Shown piece after piece: positions 35,786 through 44,472 of a DNA stretch of 64,000 nt. The translations under genes and the position numbers were made by a program. Numbering within the stretch: position 1 is the first letter of the stretch; the number at the start of each line of letters is the position of its first letter. The notes under the pieces are model-generated. The model did not search any database, was not told the DNA's origin, and worked only from the letters and a program-made list of their open reading frames with translations. Location: positions 62,001 to 126,000 of the forward strand of contig JADKAE010000002.1 of the NCBI GenBank assembly GCA_016715405.1, given 5' to 3'. This stretch comes from Saprospiraceae bacterium (lineage in GTDB: Bacteria; Bacteroidota; Bacteroidia; Chitinophagales; Saprospiraceae).

Positions 35786-35842
35786 GAGTGTGGGAGGGAG
35801 AGACATCCCACTCTCTCACCCTCTCACACTCCCACACTCTTA
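35763..35842. repeat. Inverted GAGAGTGTG / CACACTCTC array (family D)
   Basis: GAGAGAGAGGGAGAGAGTGT on the left faces CTCTCACCCTCTCACACTCC on the right, between two converging genes. It provides the stop codon of the plus-strand regulator. Confidence 0.8.
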
Positions 35843-36313
35843 CGTTGCCATTTCCAGGTTAAACACCTTGGCTACCGCCTTCTTGCGGTAATTAAAGATC
35901 TGCTCAATTCGATTTTCCACCAGTAGTCTATCAGCCAAAGTGCCGATGATGCCGAAGGGTACCTTATAGTGTAAAATATCCGTCATCATCACCCCGCCGT
36001 CTACGGCTTCAAAATGGTGTTGGTGGTGCCAGAAGGCATAGGGGCCGAAGCGTTGCTCATCGATAAAATGCTGTCGATCGGCCACATGCGTGATCTCCGT
36101 AACCCAATTCAACTTCACCCCGGGGAAAGGCATCACCCGGTATTGCACAATCATACCGGGATACATCTCCATTTGGCTGATATCTGACAAGATCTCGAAC
36201 GACATATCCTCCGGAGTGATCGTATCCAGGTTTTCGGGGCGGGAGAAAAAGGCCCATACGGTTTCCAAATCCAAAGGCAGGAATTGTTTCCAAATCTTCT
36301 GCTTTACCTTCAT
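35840..36313 (-). CDS. SRPBCC (START/Bet v1-like) ligand-binding protein
   Basis: A 157-residue polyketide-cyclase/dehydrase-like protein. The pattern is LDLETVWAFFSRPENLDTIT at the N-terminus, then MYPGMIVQYRVMPFPGVKLN, WVTEITHVADRQHFIDEQRF, GPYAFWHHQHHFEAVDGGVM and a long C-terminal helix (NRIEQIFNYRKKAVAKVF). This is typical of the SRPBCC subgroup that resembles cell-division inhibitor-type proteins encoded near photolyases. No enzyme residues are evident; ligand binding is inferred. Confidence 0.8.
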   Translation of the reverse strand: MKVKQKIWKQFLPLDLETVWAFFSRPENLDTITPEDMSFEILSDISQMEMYPGMIVQYRVMPFPGVKLNWVTEITHVADRQHFIDEQRFGPYAFWHHQHHFEAVDGGVMMTDILHYKVPFGIIGTLADRLLVENRIEQIFNYRKKAVAKVFNLEMAT

Positions 36314-36862
36314 TATTAGCGACTTTATTTGGTTATTTTAATTATCCGTCCGTATGCCGATGCGTTACTCTTCTGACCGCGTTTCAGCTTGTATTTTATT
36401 CCCTAACTAAATAGTAAAAAAATAAAAAAGTTCAAATATTTCAATTTATTCATTATCAATATTTTATAAAAAATAAAAATTCAAAATATTAAAAATACCC
36501 CTTTTGAGGTATAACACACATTAAAAAACATACTATATTTGTACTGTCTGTATCTCTATTTGAATAAAAATAGGGATCAAGTTATTAGCTGGATGTAACG
36601 AATAGCTACTTCCGAGAATAAACCGAAAAAGAAGAATTCATTTTCCCTTAAACCGCATAATCCCATGACGTACGCAACTCAAAAGGCAATTCGTTTGCTT
36701 TCGCGCAGTGTTTTTCTCACGCCTGGATTTCATTACTCACCGGTAATTTTTCCGATTGTACGACTTAGATAGTTTGATGTGCTGGTAACAGTGCTGCATT
36801 TGCATAGCACCTGATACCTGCCACGATTGCTATCAGCCTGGCGCTTTGAAAAACACATCCCT
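36314..36862. other. AT-rich intergenic region with a likely long leader
   Basis: About 550 bases between divergent genes. The first 200 bases are very AT-rich (runs of TATAAAAAATAAAAATTC). TATATTTG at 36534-36541 fits the -7 promoter consensus for the plus-strand gene, with a TTTTG 28 bases upstream, which is too far for a standard -33. If used, it would give a leader of about 320 bases containing one short open frame. No repeat family seen elsewhere is present. Confidence 0.4.
36665..36772 (+). CDS. Possible 35-residue leader peptide
   Basis: ATG to TAG encodes MTYATQKAIRLLSRSVFLTP followed by GFHYSPVIFPIVRLR, basic and mildly hydrophobic. It lies in the leader of the following secreted-protein gene. 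No recognisable family; it could be chance. Confidence 0.2.
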   Translation: MTYATQKAIRLLSRSVFLTPGFHYSPVIFPIVRLR

Positions 36863-38068
36863 ATGAACGCGATTGACTTAAGCCGAAAAAACGGCAAGTT
36901 GCCTCTAATGATATATTGTATTGCCGCCACAATAACGGCAATACCGGTGTCTTTGTCGGCAATCAATCCGGTATTACACCAAGCTCCTACATATAGTTCA
37001 CAACAACCCAGTCTAACTAACCCGGCACTTTGTCCCCCCATATTCAACGGCCGGCACCTCAGTTTGAATTGCCTGGAATTAAGCAGTAATTCACCACTGA
37101 CACAGCCAGAGGTTTACAGTCCTTGTGGCCGTGAGGTGCAATTGGCATACAATGACGATTTTTTCACCCTGGGTTGCGCCCAGGAAGGATTCACAGGATA
37201 TTTTGCGCCTTCCCGCTGGGAAGCGCTTAGGATAAATGGTGACGGTGGGGTAGATGTCACCGGAGCTCCCGACGGGCTATTGGTTGAAGGGGCCAATAGC
37301 GCTCTGGTCAGCGTGGATGCCGGAAGTACGGTTCAATGGCGTTTAGCCATACCCGCGGAAGGTTATGCAGTGTTTGGCTGGAGGGTTGTTGGGGGCTCCA
37401 ATCTTTTTTCAGTGCTGGTAAACGGACAGCAAGTACTTGTTGCCGATAGCCCTGAAGAGGTTGACGATCGTTTTTTTTCGCCCCTACTCCACCCTGGCGA
37501 TCAGTTGACGCTGCAAGTCAGCGCCTCCGCCGATCAATCCACTGCCGTTGAGCTGTCGCAGTTCCGCCTGCTCACCAACGCCACCGGCGTCACATGCCGC
37601 TTGTGGACAGCCAGCGACGAAACAGGCGAATTCTCCCAATTCACCCAGTATATAACTTACGAACGCCCCTCCATTACGCAAGTGCTGTTTCCCGCCAATC
37701 GCGACGGGATCGAGGCGCCTGCCGTCTCCGACATCTCGGAGGCCCACCCCGACCATATCGGCTATCCGGTGATTGACCGCGATGGCAATCCCGATACGTT
37801 TAACGATCAATATTCACTCCACGAAGCCTGCGGCTATAGCGCCACGTGGACCGACGAATTTATTTCGGCCGGCCGGCGCTGCATTCTAAACCGCCACTGG
37901 CTCGTTACTGACGATTGCGGAAGCAATACTATGAGAATTGTGCAGGTTATTCACCTGCTTCAAGGAGCAGGCGATTGTCTGCCCACGCAGCAGCCAGACG
38001 CCCAACCGGCCACCCAGCCCAAAGCGCGCCCTGTGTCTGCTACCGCTGTGCTTTCCGCAGCTTTTTAA
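36863..38068 (+). CDS. Large secreted protein of unknown function
   Basis: Not assigned to a family. It is 401 residues starting MNAIDLSRKNGKLPL with a hydrophobic segment (MIYCIAATITAIPVSLSA). Residues about 75-245 form a beta-sandwich-like domain (VQLAYNDDFFTLGCAQEGFT, VQWRLAIPAEGYAVFGWRVV, ATAVELSQFRLLTN-like ends), as in carbohydrate- or adhesin-type modules. A second Cys-rich part (SLHEACGYSATWTDEFISAG, RRCILNRHWLVTDDCGSNTM) matches the Ig-like VTDDCGN-type repeats found in large surface proteins of Saprospiria. It ends in a Pro/Ala/Gln tail without a visible T9SS sorting domain. Surface or extracellular location is inferred. Confidence 0.6.
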   Translation: MNAIDLSRKNGKLPLMIYCIAATITAIPVSLSAINPVLHQAPTYSSQQPSLTNPALCPPIFNGRHLSLNCLELSSNSPLTQPEVYSPCGREVQLAYNDDFFTLGCAQEGFTGYFAPSRWEALRINGDGGVDVTGAPDGLLVEGANSALVSVDAGSTVQWRLAIPAEGYAVFGWRVVGGSNLFSVLVNGQQVLVADSPEEVDDRFFSPLLHPGDQLTLQVSASADQSTAVELSQFRLLTNATGVTCRLWTASDETGEFSQFTQYITYERPSITQVLFPANRDGIEAPAVSDISEAHPDHIGYPVIDRDGNPDTFNDQYSLHEACGYSATWTDEFISAGRRCILNRHWLVTDDCGSNTMRIVQVIHLLQGAGDCLPTQQPDAQPATQPKARPVSATAVLSAAF

Positions 38069-38104
38069 CCAAGGTTTGTAAAGGGTTTCTCATACAGGAT
38101 CGAG

Positions 38105-38132
38105 GCCGTCTCAAAAAGAGACGGCTTTTTTT
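38105..38132 (+). terminator. Rho-independent terminator
   Basis: GCCGTCTC, an AAAAA loop and GAGACGGC form an 8-base perfect stem followed by seven T. It lies 36 bases after the stop of the secreted-protein gene. Confidence 0.85.
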
Positions 38133-38172
38133 GTACCGGTCAGACGGTTTGAAACCGTCAGACCGGTACAAA
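38130..38172. repeat. GTCAGACGG hairpin (long inverted repeat)
   Basis: TTTGTACCGGTCAGACGGTTT-type left arm (21 bases) faces its complement around a single G with one mismatch. The core GTCAGACGG/CCGTCAGAC, including the mismatch, is shared with the hairpin at 34.44 kb. Confidence 0.75.
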
Positions 38173-38211
38173 GAATTTCCTATCTTTACCCCACAACAAA
38201 ACCGGTTCATC

Positions 38212-38559
38212 ATGTCTCAAGTAAAAGCTTTCAACGAGTATCGCGCTCGCATGAACGAAAAATTGTTGGCGCATGACAACAAAGTGCTCAAGCGCTTTTT
38301 TAACCTCGACACCAATGCCTACGAAGATGGCGCACTCAATCGCAAAACCAAGGAACTGATGGGTTTGGTAGCATCCATGGTGCTGCGCTGCGACGACTGC
38401 ATCCGATATCACCTCGGCGCTTGCTACGAACAAGGCGTCACACGCGACGAATTATTTGAAGTATTTTCTATCGCCAACCTGGTGGGCGGCTCTATCTGTA
38501 TACCCCATACCCGGCGCGCCCTCGAATATTGGGAGGTACTCGAAACACAAACCCGGTAA
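38212..38559 (+). CDS. Carboxymuconolactone decarboxylase / AhpD-like protein
   Basis: A 115-residue CMD-family protein. Motifs are VLKRFFNLDTNAYEDGALNR, ELMGLVASMVLRCDDCIRYH with the CxxC...H redox site, and a C-terminal GVTRDELFEVFSIANLVGGS. The start at MSQVKAF is chosen over longer in-frame options that cross the upstream terminator. TATCTTTA at 38181-38188 is a reasonable -7 element. AhpD-like members act as disulfide reductants or peroxidase partners; the partner here is unknown. Confidence 0.88.
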   Translation: MSQVKAFNEYRARMNEKLLAHDNKVLKRFFNLDTNAYEDGALNRKTKELMGLVASMVLRCDDCIRYHLGACYEQGVTRDELFEVFSIANLVGGSICIPHTRRALEYWEVLETQTR

Positions 38560-38616
38560 GTAATACTTGTTTTTTAATACAGAAGTTGTAACTTTCTGGT
38601 GTTATTTGTAAGCAAA

Positions 38617-38681
38617 TAGTTGTCGGTTGTCAGTTCTTTTCAACCGATAACCGATAACTGACAACCGACAACCGACAACAC
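38617..38681. repeat. Inverted TTGTCGGTTGTCAGTT array (family B)
   Basis: TTGTCGGTTGTCAGTT faces AACTGACAACCGACAACCGA, just upstream of the helicase start. Confidence 0.85.
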
Positions 38682-38683
38682 TC

Positions 38684-40956
38684 ATGTCCGACTACCTCTC
38701 TCAACTCAACGACGTACAACGGCAAGCGGTAGAAAATACCGACGGCCCCGTACTGGTTGTAGCAGGCCCCGGCTCGGGCAAAACGCGCGTACTCACTTAC
38801 CGCATCGCCCACCTTATCGAAAAAGGCGTGGCGCCCTGGGAAATCCTGGCCCTCACCTTCACCAATAAGGCCGCCAAGGAGATGAAGGAACGCATCGAAA
38901 AAATCGTGGGCGACAAATCAGACAAAGTGTGGGCCGGTACTTTCCACTCTATTTTTGCCCGCATCCTGCGCGTAGAAGCCGATAAAATCGGATATCCCCC
39001 CAATTTTACCATCTACGATACCGACGATACCAAAAGCGTACTGAGCGCCATCATCAAAGAGATGAACCTCGACAAAACCGTCTACAACGTCAATACTATC
39101 CGCAGCCGCATTTCTTCGGCCAAAAGCAGCCTGATCACTCCCCGCCTATACGCCGAAAACGAAACGCTGAGCATGCAGGATCGGCAGGCCAATATGCCCC
39201 AGATCAGCGCCATTTACCTGCAAATACGGCGACCGTTGCAAACGCGCCGGCGCCATGGATTTCGACGACCTCTTGTACCGCCTCTACGAACTGTGGCAAA
39301 AGAACCCCGAGGTGCTGGATAAATACCGACGCATTCAAATACCTGCTGGTAGACGAGTTTCAAGATACCAACCACCTTGCAATACGCCATCATTCGCAAG
39401 TTGGTGCACTACGAGGGCCCACGCAACATCTGTGTGGTGGGCGACGACGCGCAGAGTATTTATGCCTTCCGGGGAGCAACCATCCAGAATATCCTCGACT
39501 TCGAAAAGGATTTCAACCCCTTCGGCATCAACGTTTTTAAGCTGGAAGAAAACTACCGCTCTACCGAACACATCGTGCAAGCCGCCAACGAGGGATCCAC
39601 TTCAACAAACGCCAGATCCAAAAAAATCTGGTCGGATAAAGGCCTCGGGCAAAAGATCAAGCTGATCAAAACCATGACGGATGCCGAAGAGGGCCAGCGC
39701 GTGGCCGATACGATTGTGGAACAAAAAAACCGCTACCACCTCCGCAACGGCGATATCGCTATCCTGTACCGCACCAACGCCCAATCGCGCATTTTTGAAG
39801 AATACCTGCGACGCTACAACCTCTCTTACCGCGTTTTCGGCGGACTGTCGTTTTACCAGCGCAAGGAAGTCAAAGACCTGCTGGCCTACCTGCGACTGGT
39901 AGTGAACCCCAAAGACGAAGAAGCCCTGCGCCGCGTACTCAACTACCCCCGCCGCGGCATCGGCGACACTACCCTCGACAAGCTCAGCGAGATGGCCGGC
40001 ACTACAGAAACCACGATGTGGGATAACCTGCTCAAAGTAGAAGCTTCCACCCGCGCTAAAAACGCCATCGGCGAGTTTGTCGCCCTGATACAAAAAGCTA
40101 CCGAACTCAACGGCAACGCCCACGAAGTGGCTACTTATATCGCCAAAGGTTCGGGATTGCTCAGCCACCTCAAAGAAGACACCACGGTAGAAGGCATGGC
40201 CCGCCTCGAAAACGCCAACGCGCTGCTCGACGGCATCAAGGCTTTTGTGGAAGAAGACCTCGAAACCGAATCTACCACCGATAAGTCGCTGGCCGCCTAC
40301 CTCCAGAATATCGCCCTGCTCACCGACCTCGACCAGTCCGAACCCGACCCCGATTTCATCACGCTCATGTCGACGCACTCGGCTAAAGGCCTTGAATTTA
40401 AATCGGTGTTTGTAGTGGGCATGGAAGAAAAACTCTTCCCCCCTCCTACATGGCCATGGATAACCCCGAAGGACTCGACGAAGAACGGCGCCTTTTTTAT
40501 GTGGCCATCACCCGCGCCGAGCAGTTCCTCACGCTTACCTACTCCAACAGCCGTTACCGCTTCGGGCAAATGCGTTTTAACGAGCCCAGCCGCTTTCTCG
40601 AAGAAATACCCCGCGACGTGCTGGAAAGCACTTCTTCGATGTCGCCCCGCGGCGGCCGCACGGTGACGGAAGAAGCTACGGTAGGCACCCCCACCTCAAA
40701 AGTGATGGGCAATTTTGCCCGCCGCCCCGCCGCCACCAGCGGCCCTGCGGTCGACCCGGCCACGTTTAAGCCGAGCCCCAGCGAAAGCATCCAGACCGGC
40801 ATGCGGGTACTCCACCTCAAATTCGGCGAAGGCAAGGTGCTCAATATCGACGGCGGCAAGGACAACCGCATAGCCACGATTGAATTCAAGGATCTCAGCG
40901 ATGCCCAGCAGAAAAAGATTATGCTGAAGTTTGCGAAATTGCAGATACTGCCGTAA
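38684..40956 (+). CDS. UvrD/PcrA-type ATP-dependent DNA helicase (several frameshifts)
   Basis: Superfamily 1 helicase of about 755 residues once restored. Motifs in order are VLVVAGPGSGKTRVLTYRIA (Walker A), LALTFTNKAAKEMKERIEKI, GTFHSIFARILR, LLVDEFQDTN (Walker B), VVGDDAQSIYAFRGATIQNI, FKLEENYRSTEHIVQAANE, LMSTHSAKGLEFKSVFVVGM and DEERRLFYVAITRAEQFLTL. The C-terminus ends with the Tudor-like MRVLHLKFGEGKVLNIDGGK found in PcrA. Breaks lie near 39225, 39330, 39378, 39590 and 40445, all small indels. It acts in nucleotide excision and replication-conflict repair. The number of breaks in an important gene argues for sequencing error. Confidence 0.93.
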
Positions 40957-40977
40957 GGAGAACGTTTGGCGTTCTCC
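40957..40977. terminator. Hairpin after the helicase gene
   Basis: GGAGAACG, a TTTGG loop and CGTTCTCC form an 8-base perfect stem immediately after the stop. No T-tract follows, so it is either a repeat or a weak terminator. Confidence 0.45.
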
Positions 40978-40994
40978 GCAATGCCCCTGGGGAC

Positions 40995-41046
40995 GATAAA
41001 TAAATTCCGTAGAGACGCGATTAATCGCGTCTACGAATTTATTATC
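40995..41046. repeat. GTAGAGACGCGATTAATCGCGTC long hairpin
   Basis: GATAAATAAATTCCGTAGAG on the left pairs with the complementary right arm around ACGCGATTAATCGCGT. It is a 24-base imperfect stem of the same GAGACGC type as the 28.14 kb element, between converging genes. Confidence 0.7.
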
Positions 41047-41110
41047 GCATCAATGACATAAACTGACATCGTACCGGCTGCTTTTTTAGCTGCCGGAATC
41101 TATGCCTTTC

Positions 41111-41819
41111 TCAATCTTTATTCTTCTCCGGAAAAAACGTCCTCACAATTCGCGCCAGGTAAATGCCCAGGCCGCTCTCGATTAACGCCAGCAGTCCCGA
41201 AAAACCGGCATAACTCGCTATACTCCCCTGCGCTTTGGCGCCGATGGCGATGCATAAAGCCAGGCCGTAGCCCAGGATAACCCCGTAAATTGTCCACTGC
41301 ACGCTGCGGCGTATACGGGGGTGGGCCTGCGGAGCCGAAAGCTGATGATGGCGATGGTCTAAAAAATCCTGGAACATCACTGCGCCGTAAGCCGCTAGGA
41401 CGGGGATGAGCAGCGTGAGCGTGCCGTAAAACTGGTCTTCGCTGAAGCCGCCGGATTGCCAGTGGTTGAACAACCACAAGAGAACGCCGCCTTTCACCAC
41501 AAAAGTGAGCGCCATGATGTGCGCCTTCATGGACTGCTCGGTGAGGCCCTTCGCCGGCGGCGCCTGGGCCGGCGGCTCGTCGGGTAGTTTTTTCAGGATT
41601 TGCAGGGCGGCAACCGATATGCTGTTGCGCTCGCGAGAAATTTCATCGGGGTCGTGGGTATCAAGGATGGCTTTTTGCCGGTTGTCGGCCAGACGGGCCT
41701 CCAGCACGGTGACGGCATCGGCTGCCTCGTGTGCCGACAGGGACTGGGCGGCGGCGCCAAGGCGGCTGAGGGCGTCCTCCAATTTGCCTTTGGCAATCAA
41801 CTGGTTGATCTCGTCTCAT
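41111..41819 (-). CDS. Effector-associated-domain-like membrane protein (one frameshift at the start)
   Basis: About 235 residues. Removing one A after the ATG at 41819 gives MDEINQLIAKGKLEDALSRL, then HEAADAVTVLEARLADNRQK and DEISRERNSISVAALQILKK. This matches the helical N-terminal adaptor pattern of effector-associated domains (EAD11-type) described in bacterial conflict and signalling proteins. Three to four membrane helices follow (ALTFVVKGGVLLWLFNHW, LTLLIPVLAAYGAVMFQDFL, SVQWTIYGVILGYGLALCIA, SGLLALIESGLGIYLARIV). EADs recruit partners through homotypic contacts. The nearby caspases are obvious candidates, but no EAD is visible in them. The gene lies 4 bases from the end of the next minus-strand gene. 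Confidence 0.6.
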
Positions 41820-41823
41820 GAGA

Positions 41824-42789
41824 TTAGCGGGTTAGGAATTTTTTGATTTCCAGGGAAATCTGATCGGCGTAATCTTCCAATTCTTCTTTAAAATCGAGAT
41901 CCATATCCATGTAGCCGGAGCGCTTGACGGTCTTGTAGTAGCCGCTGCCTACGCGCCCGTCCAATACAAGGTGCAGGGTAAAGCCGTCTGTAGTAGGCAA
42001 GTACACGAAGTTAAAGCTCAGCAACTCGCGGGTGGTCCAGTTGCAGTCGTCGCTGAGGCCGAGGGTTCGCAGCCAGCGGCATATCGTGGGGTTTTCGGCA
42101 TCTTTAACGACTTCCCGGCACAGGTCGCTCACTTCAAAGCGAAGGTGGTCTTCGTGGAGTTTGGGATGGATGGCCGGTTTGCGCTCATCGCAGGGCGACT
42201 TGCTGTATTTCTGCCGGGCAAATTGCATGATCTGCTCAAAAACGTACTCCTTGGTGTATTTTTTAGTGAGGGCTATTTTCTCCGATTTTTTGTTGGTTTT
42301 TATATCCGAAGGATTGACGGAGATGTAGCGGTTTTTTTCTCCTTTCGGGTTATTTTCTTCTACCTGAATGCGATTTTTATCAAAATAAATACCCCGAAAA
42401 AAGGGCTCTTTGACCATGTCGTAGGTGTCGTAAATCTCAATGACCGCTTCATCTTCACCCAGTCCCATGAGACTTGCCATGCGGGACAACAGCGATTCCT
42501 CGAATGTCAGCCCGGGACTCGATTCATGCGCAGCTTTCATCTGGTGCCAAATACCGACGATGCTGTCGATGTTGTGGCTGTGAAACCCGAGATAAAGCCG
42601 CACGAGTTCGGGTTCTACGCGCAAGTCCTGCACTTTCAAATACCGCCCGAGGCCGTTTTGCTCCATCCAGCGCTGGTAATCCTGTGATTTTTGTTTGAAA
42701 AATTCGGTGTCGGCGGTGAGGTTTTCCTGTGCAAGCGTTGGAGTGGCCAGCATTAGGGCAAGGCAAACCAGGGTCAGCATGGGTTTCAT
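41824..42789 (-). CDS. Secreted protein of unknown function
   Basis: Not recognised. It is 321 residues, signal peptide MKPMLTLVCLALMLATPTLAQ, then a mixed alpha/beta body with four cysteines in the second half (SPCDERKPA, VSDLCREVV, PTICRWLRTLG, DDCNWTTREL). The C-terminal part has strand-like FNFVYLPTTDGFTLHLVLDG followed by a helix that would bind a surface or membrane. It is directly upstream of the EAD-like gene in the same direction. The upstream region is nearly identical to the one ahead of the caspase-FGE gene, so the two are probably coregulated. Confidence 0.55.
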   Translation of the reverse strand: MKPMLTLVCLALMLATPTLAQENLTADTEFFKQKSQDYQRWMEQNGLGRYLKVQDLRVEPELVRLYLGFHSHNIDSIVGIWHQMKAAHESSPGLTFEESLLSRMASLMGLGEDEAVIEIYDTYDMVKEPFFRGIYFDKNRIQVEENNPKGEKNRYISVNPSDIKTNKKSEKIALTKKYTKEYVFEQIMQFARQKYSKSPCDERKPAIHPKLHEDHLRFEVSDLCREVVKDAENPTICRWLRTLGLSDDCNWTTRELLSFNFVYLPTTDGFTLHLVLDGRVGSGYYKTVKRSGYMDMDLDFKEELEDYADQISLEIKKFLTR

Positions 42790-43124
42790 GAGGGGTGGTG
42801 TTTTGTTTAATAAAAAAATAGTAATTATTTAGCCGGGATAACTTAACGCCAAAATAAGCGCAAAGGCCTTTACTTATGACACCCCCGGCCCCTAAAGGGG
42901 AGTCTTCCCGCTATCAAGAAAACCCCGTTTACCAGAGGGGTTCCCCTTTAGGGGTTAGGGGTTTGGGTTGGCAATTTCCAGGTTAGGCTGTTAACCTAAA
43001 CAGTTGCGAAAACATATGCTCGTGCTAAGATAAAAAATCTCTTTTATTTCTTTCCGTGGAATCCTTCCAATCCGCGTAATCCGTGATTCTGACAACCAGG
43101 CTCGGGTGTTTGAATCACGGATGA
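42790..43124. other. Intergenic region holding copy 1 of a duplicated upstream segment
   Basis: About 330 bases with no gene. From 42821 to 42994 it carries a segment (TTAACGCCAAAATAAGCGC, GGGGAGTCTTCCCGCTATCA, GGTTCCCCTTTAGGGG, GGTTAGGCTGTTAACCTAAA) repeated upstream of the caspase-FGE gene at 46364-46492 and 47887-47946. The rest is an ATCCGTGATTC-type repeat broken by the IS110 element. Confidence 0.8.
42821..42994. repeat. Duplicated upstream segment, copy 1 (uninterrupted)
   Basis: Matches copy 2 (46364-46492 plus 47887-47946) almost throughout. It contains TTCCCCTTTAGGGGTTAGG intact, which is the empty target site of the IS4-family element that interrupts copy 2. Confidence 0.85.
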
Positions 43125-43161
43125 ACTGTGATTACCTAGTGATTATTTTACAGACTTTTTG

Positions 43162-44141
43162 TTAGATTTTAACAAAATCCGGATCATATAACCTACCGGA
43201 TCGGACGACTCCAAAAATTAGTCTGGCCAATTTGTGCATAACAGCGGTGAGGGCAACTTTTCCATTTTTGCCCTTTTGAATAAGTCGCTCGAAGAGTGCT
43301 TTACATTGGGGGTTGTATCGTATGGCAATCAACGGGCGCAATTGAACAGAAGTGCACGTATTTTGCTACTGCCATTTTTGGTGATAGATCGCCGCCCCCT
43401 TACTGAGGAGCCTGAGGTAAATTCAGATGGAGATAGTCCAATGAATTTGGCGAAAGATTTGGCCGATTTAAAATGCTTAAAATTGTCGAATAGTACAATG
43501 ATAGCTTGAGCGGTTTTAAGTCCGACACTGTTAATGGAAGTGATGTATTGTATCAATTGATGGGTTTCCTGCTGGCTTTGTTGCGGTTTAAGTTCATTTT
43601 CAAGGTCATGAATAGCCTGTTGGACGCTAAGGAGGACTTGCTCGAGGGCTTGCACAACAACATTGTTAGGGAGTACATGGTAAGAAAAGGCATGTAACTG
43701 GTTTTTGAGTTGTCGTTCTTGCTTTTGAAGGGAAGCCAGGGCTGAAAAGGCTTGCAAGCGTTTTTTTTGTTCGGCACTGGGCATTTTATAGGCCTTTAAT
43801 TCCAGCTTTTGTCCCAAAATGCTCAGGGTTTGTGCATCCTGGTCATCATTTTTGTTGCTTTTCAACAGTACCTTGGCCATAGCCCGACTTTGACCAGGAT
43901 TGACTAATGAGAAAAGAGCATCCGCTGCGTTCAACACATGGATAAGCCGCTCAGAATAGGGGCCGGTTGCCTCCAGGATAAAATGCTTGTCTTGAATCCC
44001 AAAGGTATTAATCCAATTATTGATGTCGGTTAAAGTATTGGGTACACGAGCTTTTGCCCAACCCTTTTCATCCCTGTAAGAAATTACCAGTTCATCTTTC
44101 GATACGTCAATTCCAACGTAAATGTGTGACTGTGCTTGCAT
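43162..44141 (-). CDS. IS110-family DEDD transposase (one frameshift)
   Basis: 326 residues when corrected. The RuvC-like DEDD domain shows YVGIDVSKDELVISYRDEKG, HFILEATGPYSERLIHVLNA and KSNKNDDQDAQTLSILGQKL, giving the four acidic residues. A coiled-coil linker (ALASLQKQERQLKNQLHAFS) precedes the C-terminal Tnp domain (YITSINSVGLKTAQAIIVLF, SFAKFIGLSPSEFTSGSSVR, with the catalytic Ser). A base is missing near 43345, after LLFNCAR; the frame then continues LIAIRYNPQCKALFERLIQK to DPDFVKI. The start is MQAQSHIYVG. It works with the bridge RNA encoded in the leader. Confidence 0.93.
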
Positions 44142-44179
44142 GATTTTACTAATTTTGTGATGAATGTAATTGAGAAGGA

Positions 44180-44357
44180 ACTCATCACTGGCAACCATCA
44201 TCGTAACGCAGGCTTTGAGCCTAATGAACTGTCCAGTTTCTGTGATGAGTGGAGGAACAGGGACTAACATCCGTGACGGGCTTATTGGCCCTATTACACA
44301 TCAGTCTTTTTCTGTTCCTCCTCTTCTTTACTCATCAAAACACGTAACTTTTTTTTG
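44180..44357 (-). ncRNA. Predicted bridge RNA of the IS110 element
   Basis: Two stem-closed loops in the order expected for bridge RNAs. The target loop is GGAGGAACAG/CTGTTCCTCC (10-base stem), inner GACTGA/TTAGTC and tip GGGC/GCCC, leaving unpaired TGTGTAATA and GTCACGGATG. The donor loop is ACTCATCAC/GTGATGAGT (9-base stem) with an AGGCT/AGCCT tip. Guide agreement: TCACGGATG is the exact complement of the right flank (9/9). TGTGTAATA agrees with the left flank TGTGAAATC at 7/9. ACAGTTC equals the element's right end plus core (7/7). TACGA complements core plus left end (5/5). The exact 5' and 3' ends are guesses. Confidence 0.7.
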
Positions 44358-44363
44358 ACTTGC

Positions 44364-44371
44364 CAAACGTA
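44364..44371 (-). promoter_or_regulatory. Possible -7 element of the bridge RNA promoter
   Basis: TACGTTTG matches the Bacteroidetes -7 consensus TAnnTTTG at the very left end of the IS110 element, just outside the bridge RNA. In IS110 elements the circular junction is known to create or strengthen a promoter. No -33 box is seen. Confidence 0.45.
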
Positions 44372-44472
44372 CGATTTCACAGATTAGCCGGATTCCACGG
44401 AAAGGAAAAACTGCGGAGACAATTCAGGAGGTGATTTGAAATCACCCGTGATTCTGACAACTTTGCCCCGTA

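Larger units (their letters stand above)
43125..44374 (-). mobile_element. IS110-family insertion sequence
   Basis: A 1250-base element with a single transposase gene, no terminal inverted repeats, and a long leader upstream of the transposase. The dinucleotide TC (minus strand) is found at both junctions, 43123-43124 and 44373-44374, and is the inferred core. Boundaries rest on agreement between the two donor guides of the bridge RNA and the element ends. Flanks (minus strand) are AATCTGTGAAA and ATCCGTGATTC, which join into a typical intergenic repeat of this genome. No target duplication beyond the core is seen, as expected for IS110. Confidence 0.85.

Noticed and set aside
36400..36560. 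Retron or reverse-transcriptase-linked RNA in the AT-rich gap
   Set aside because: No reverse transcriptase or folded msr/msd-like structure is present nearby.
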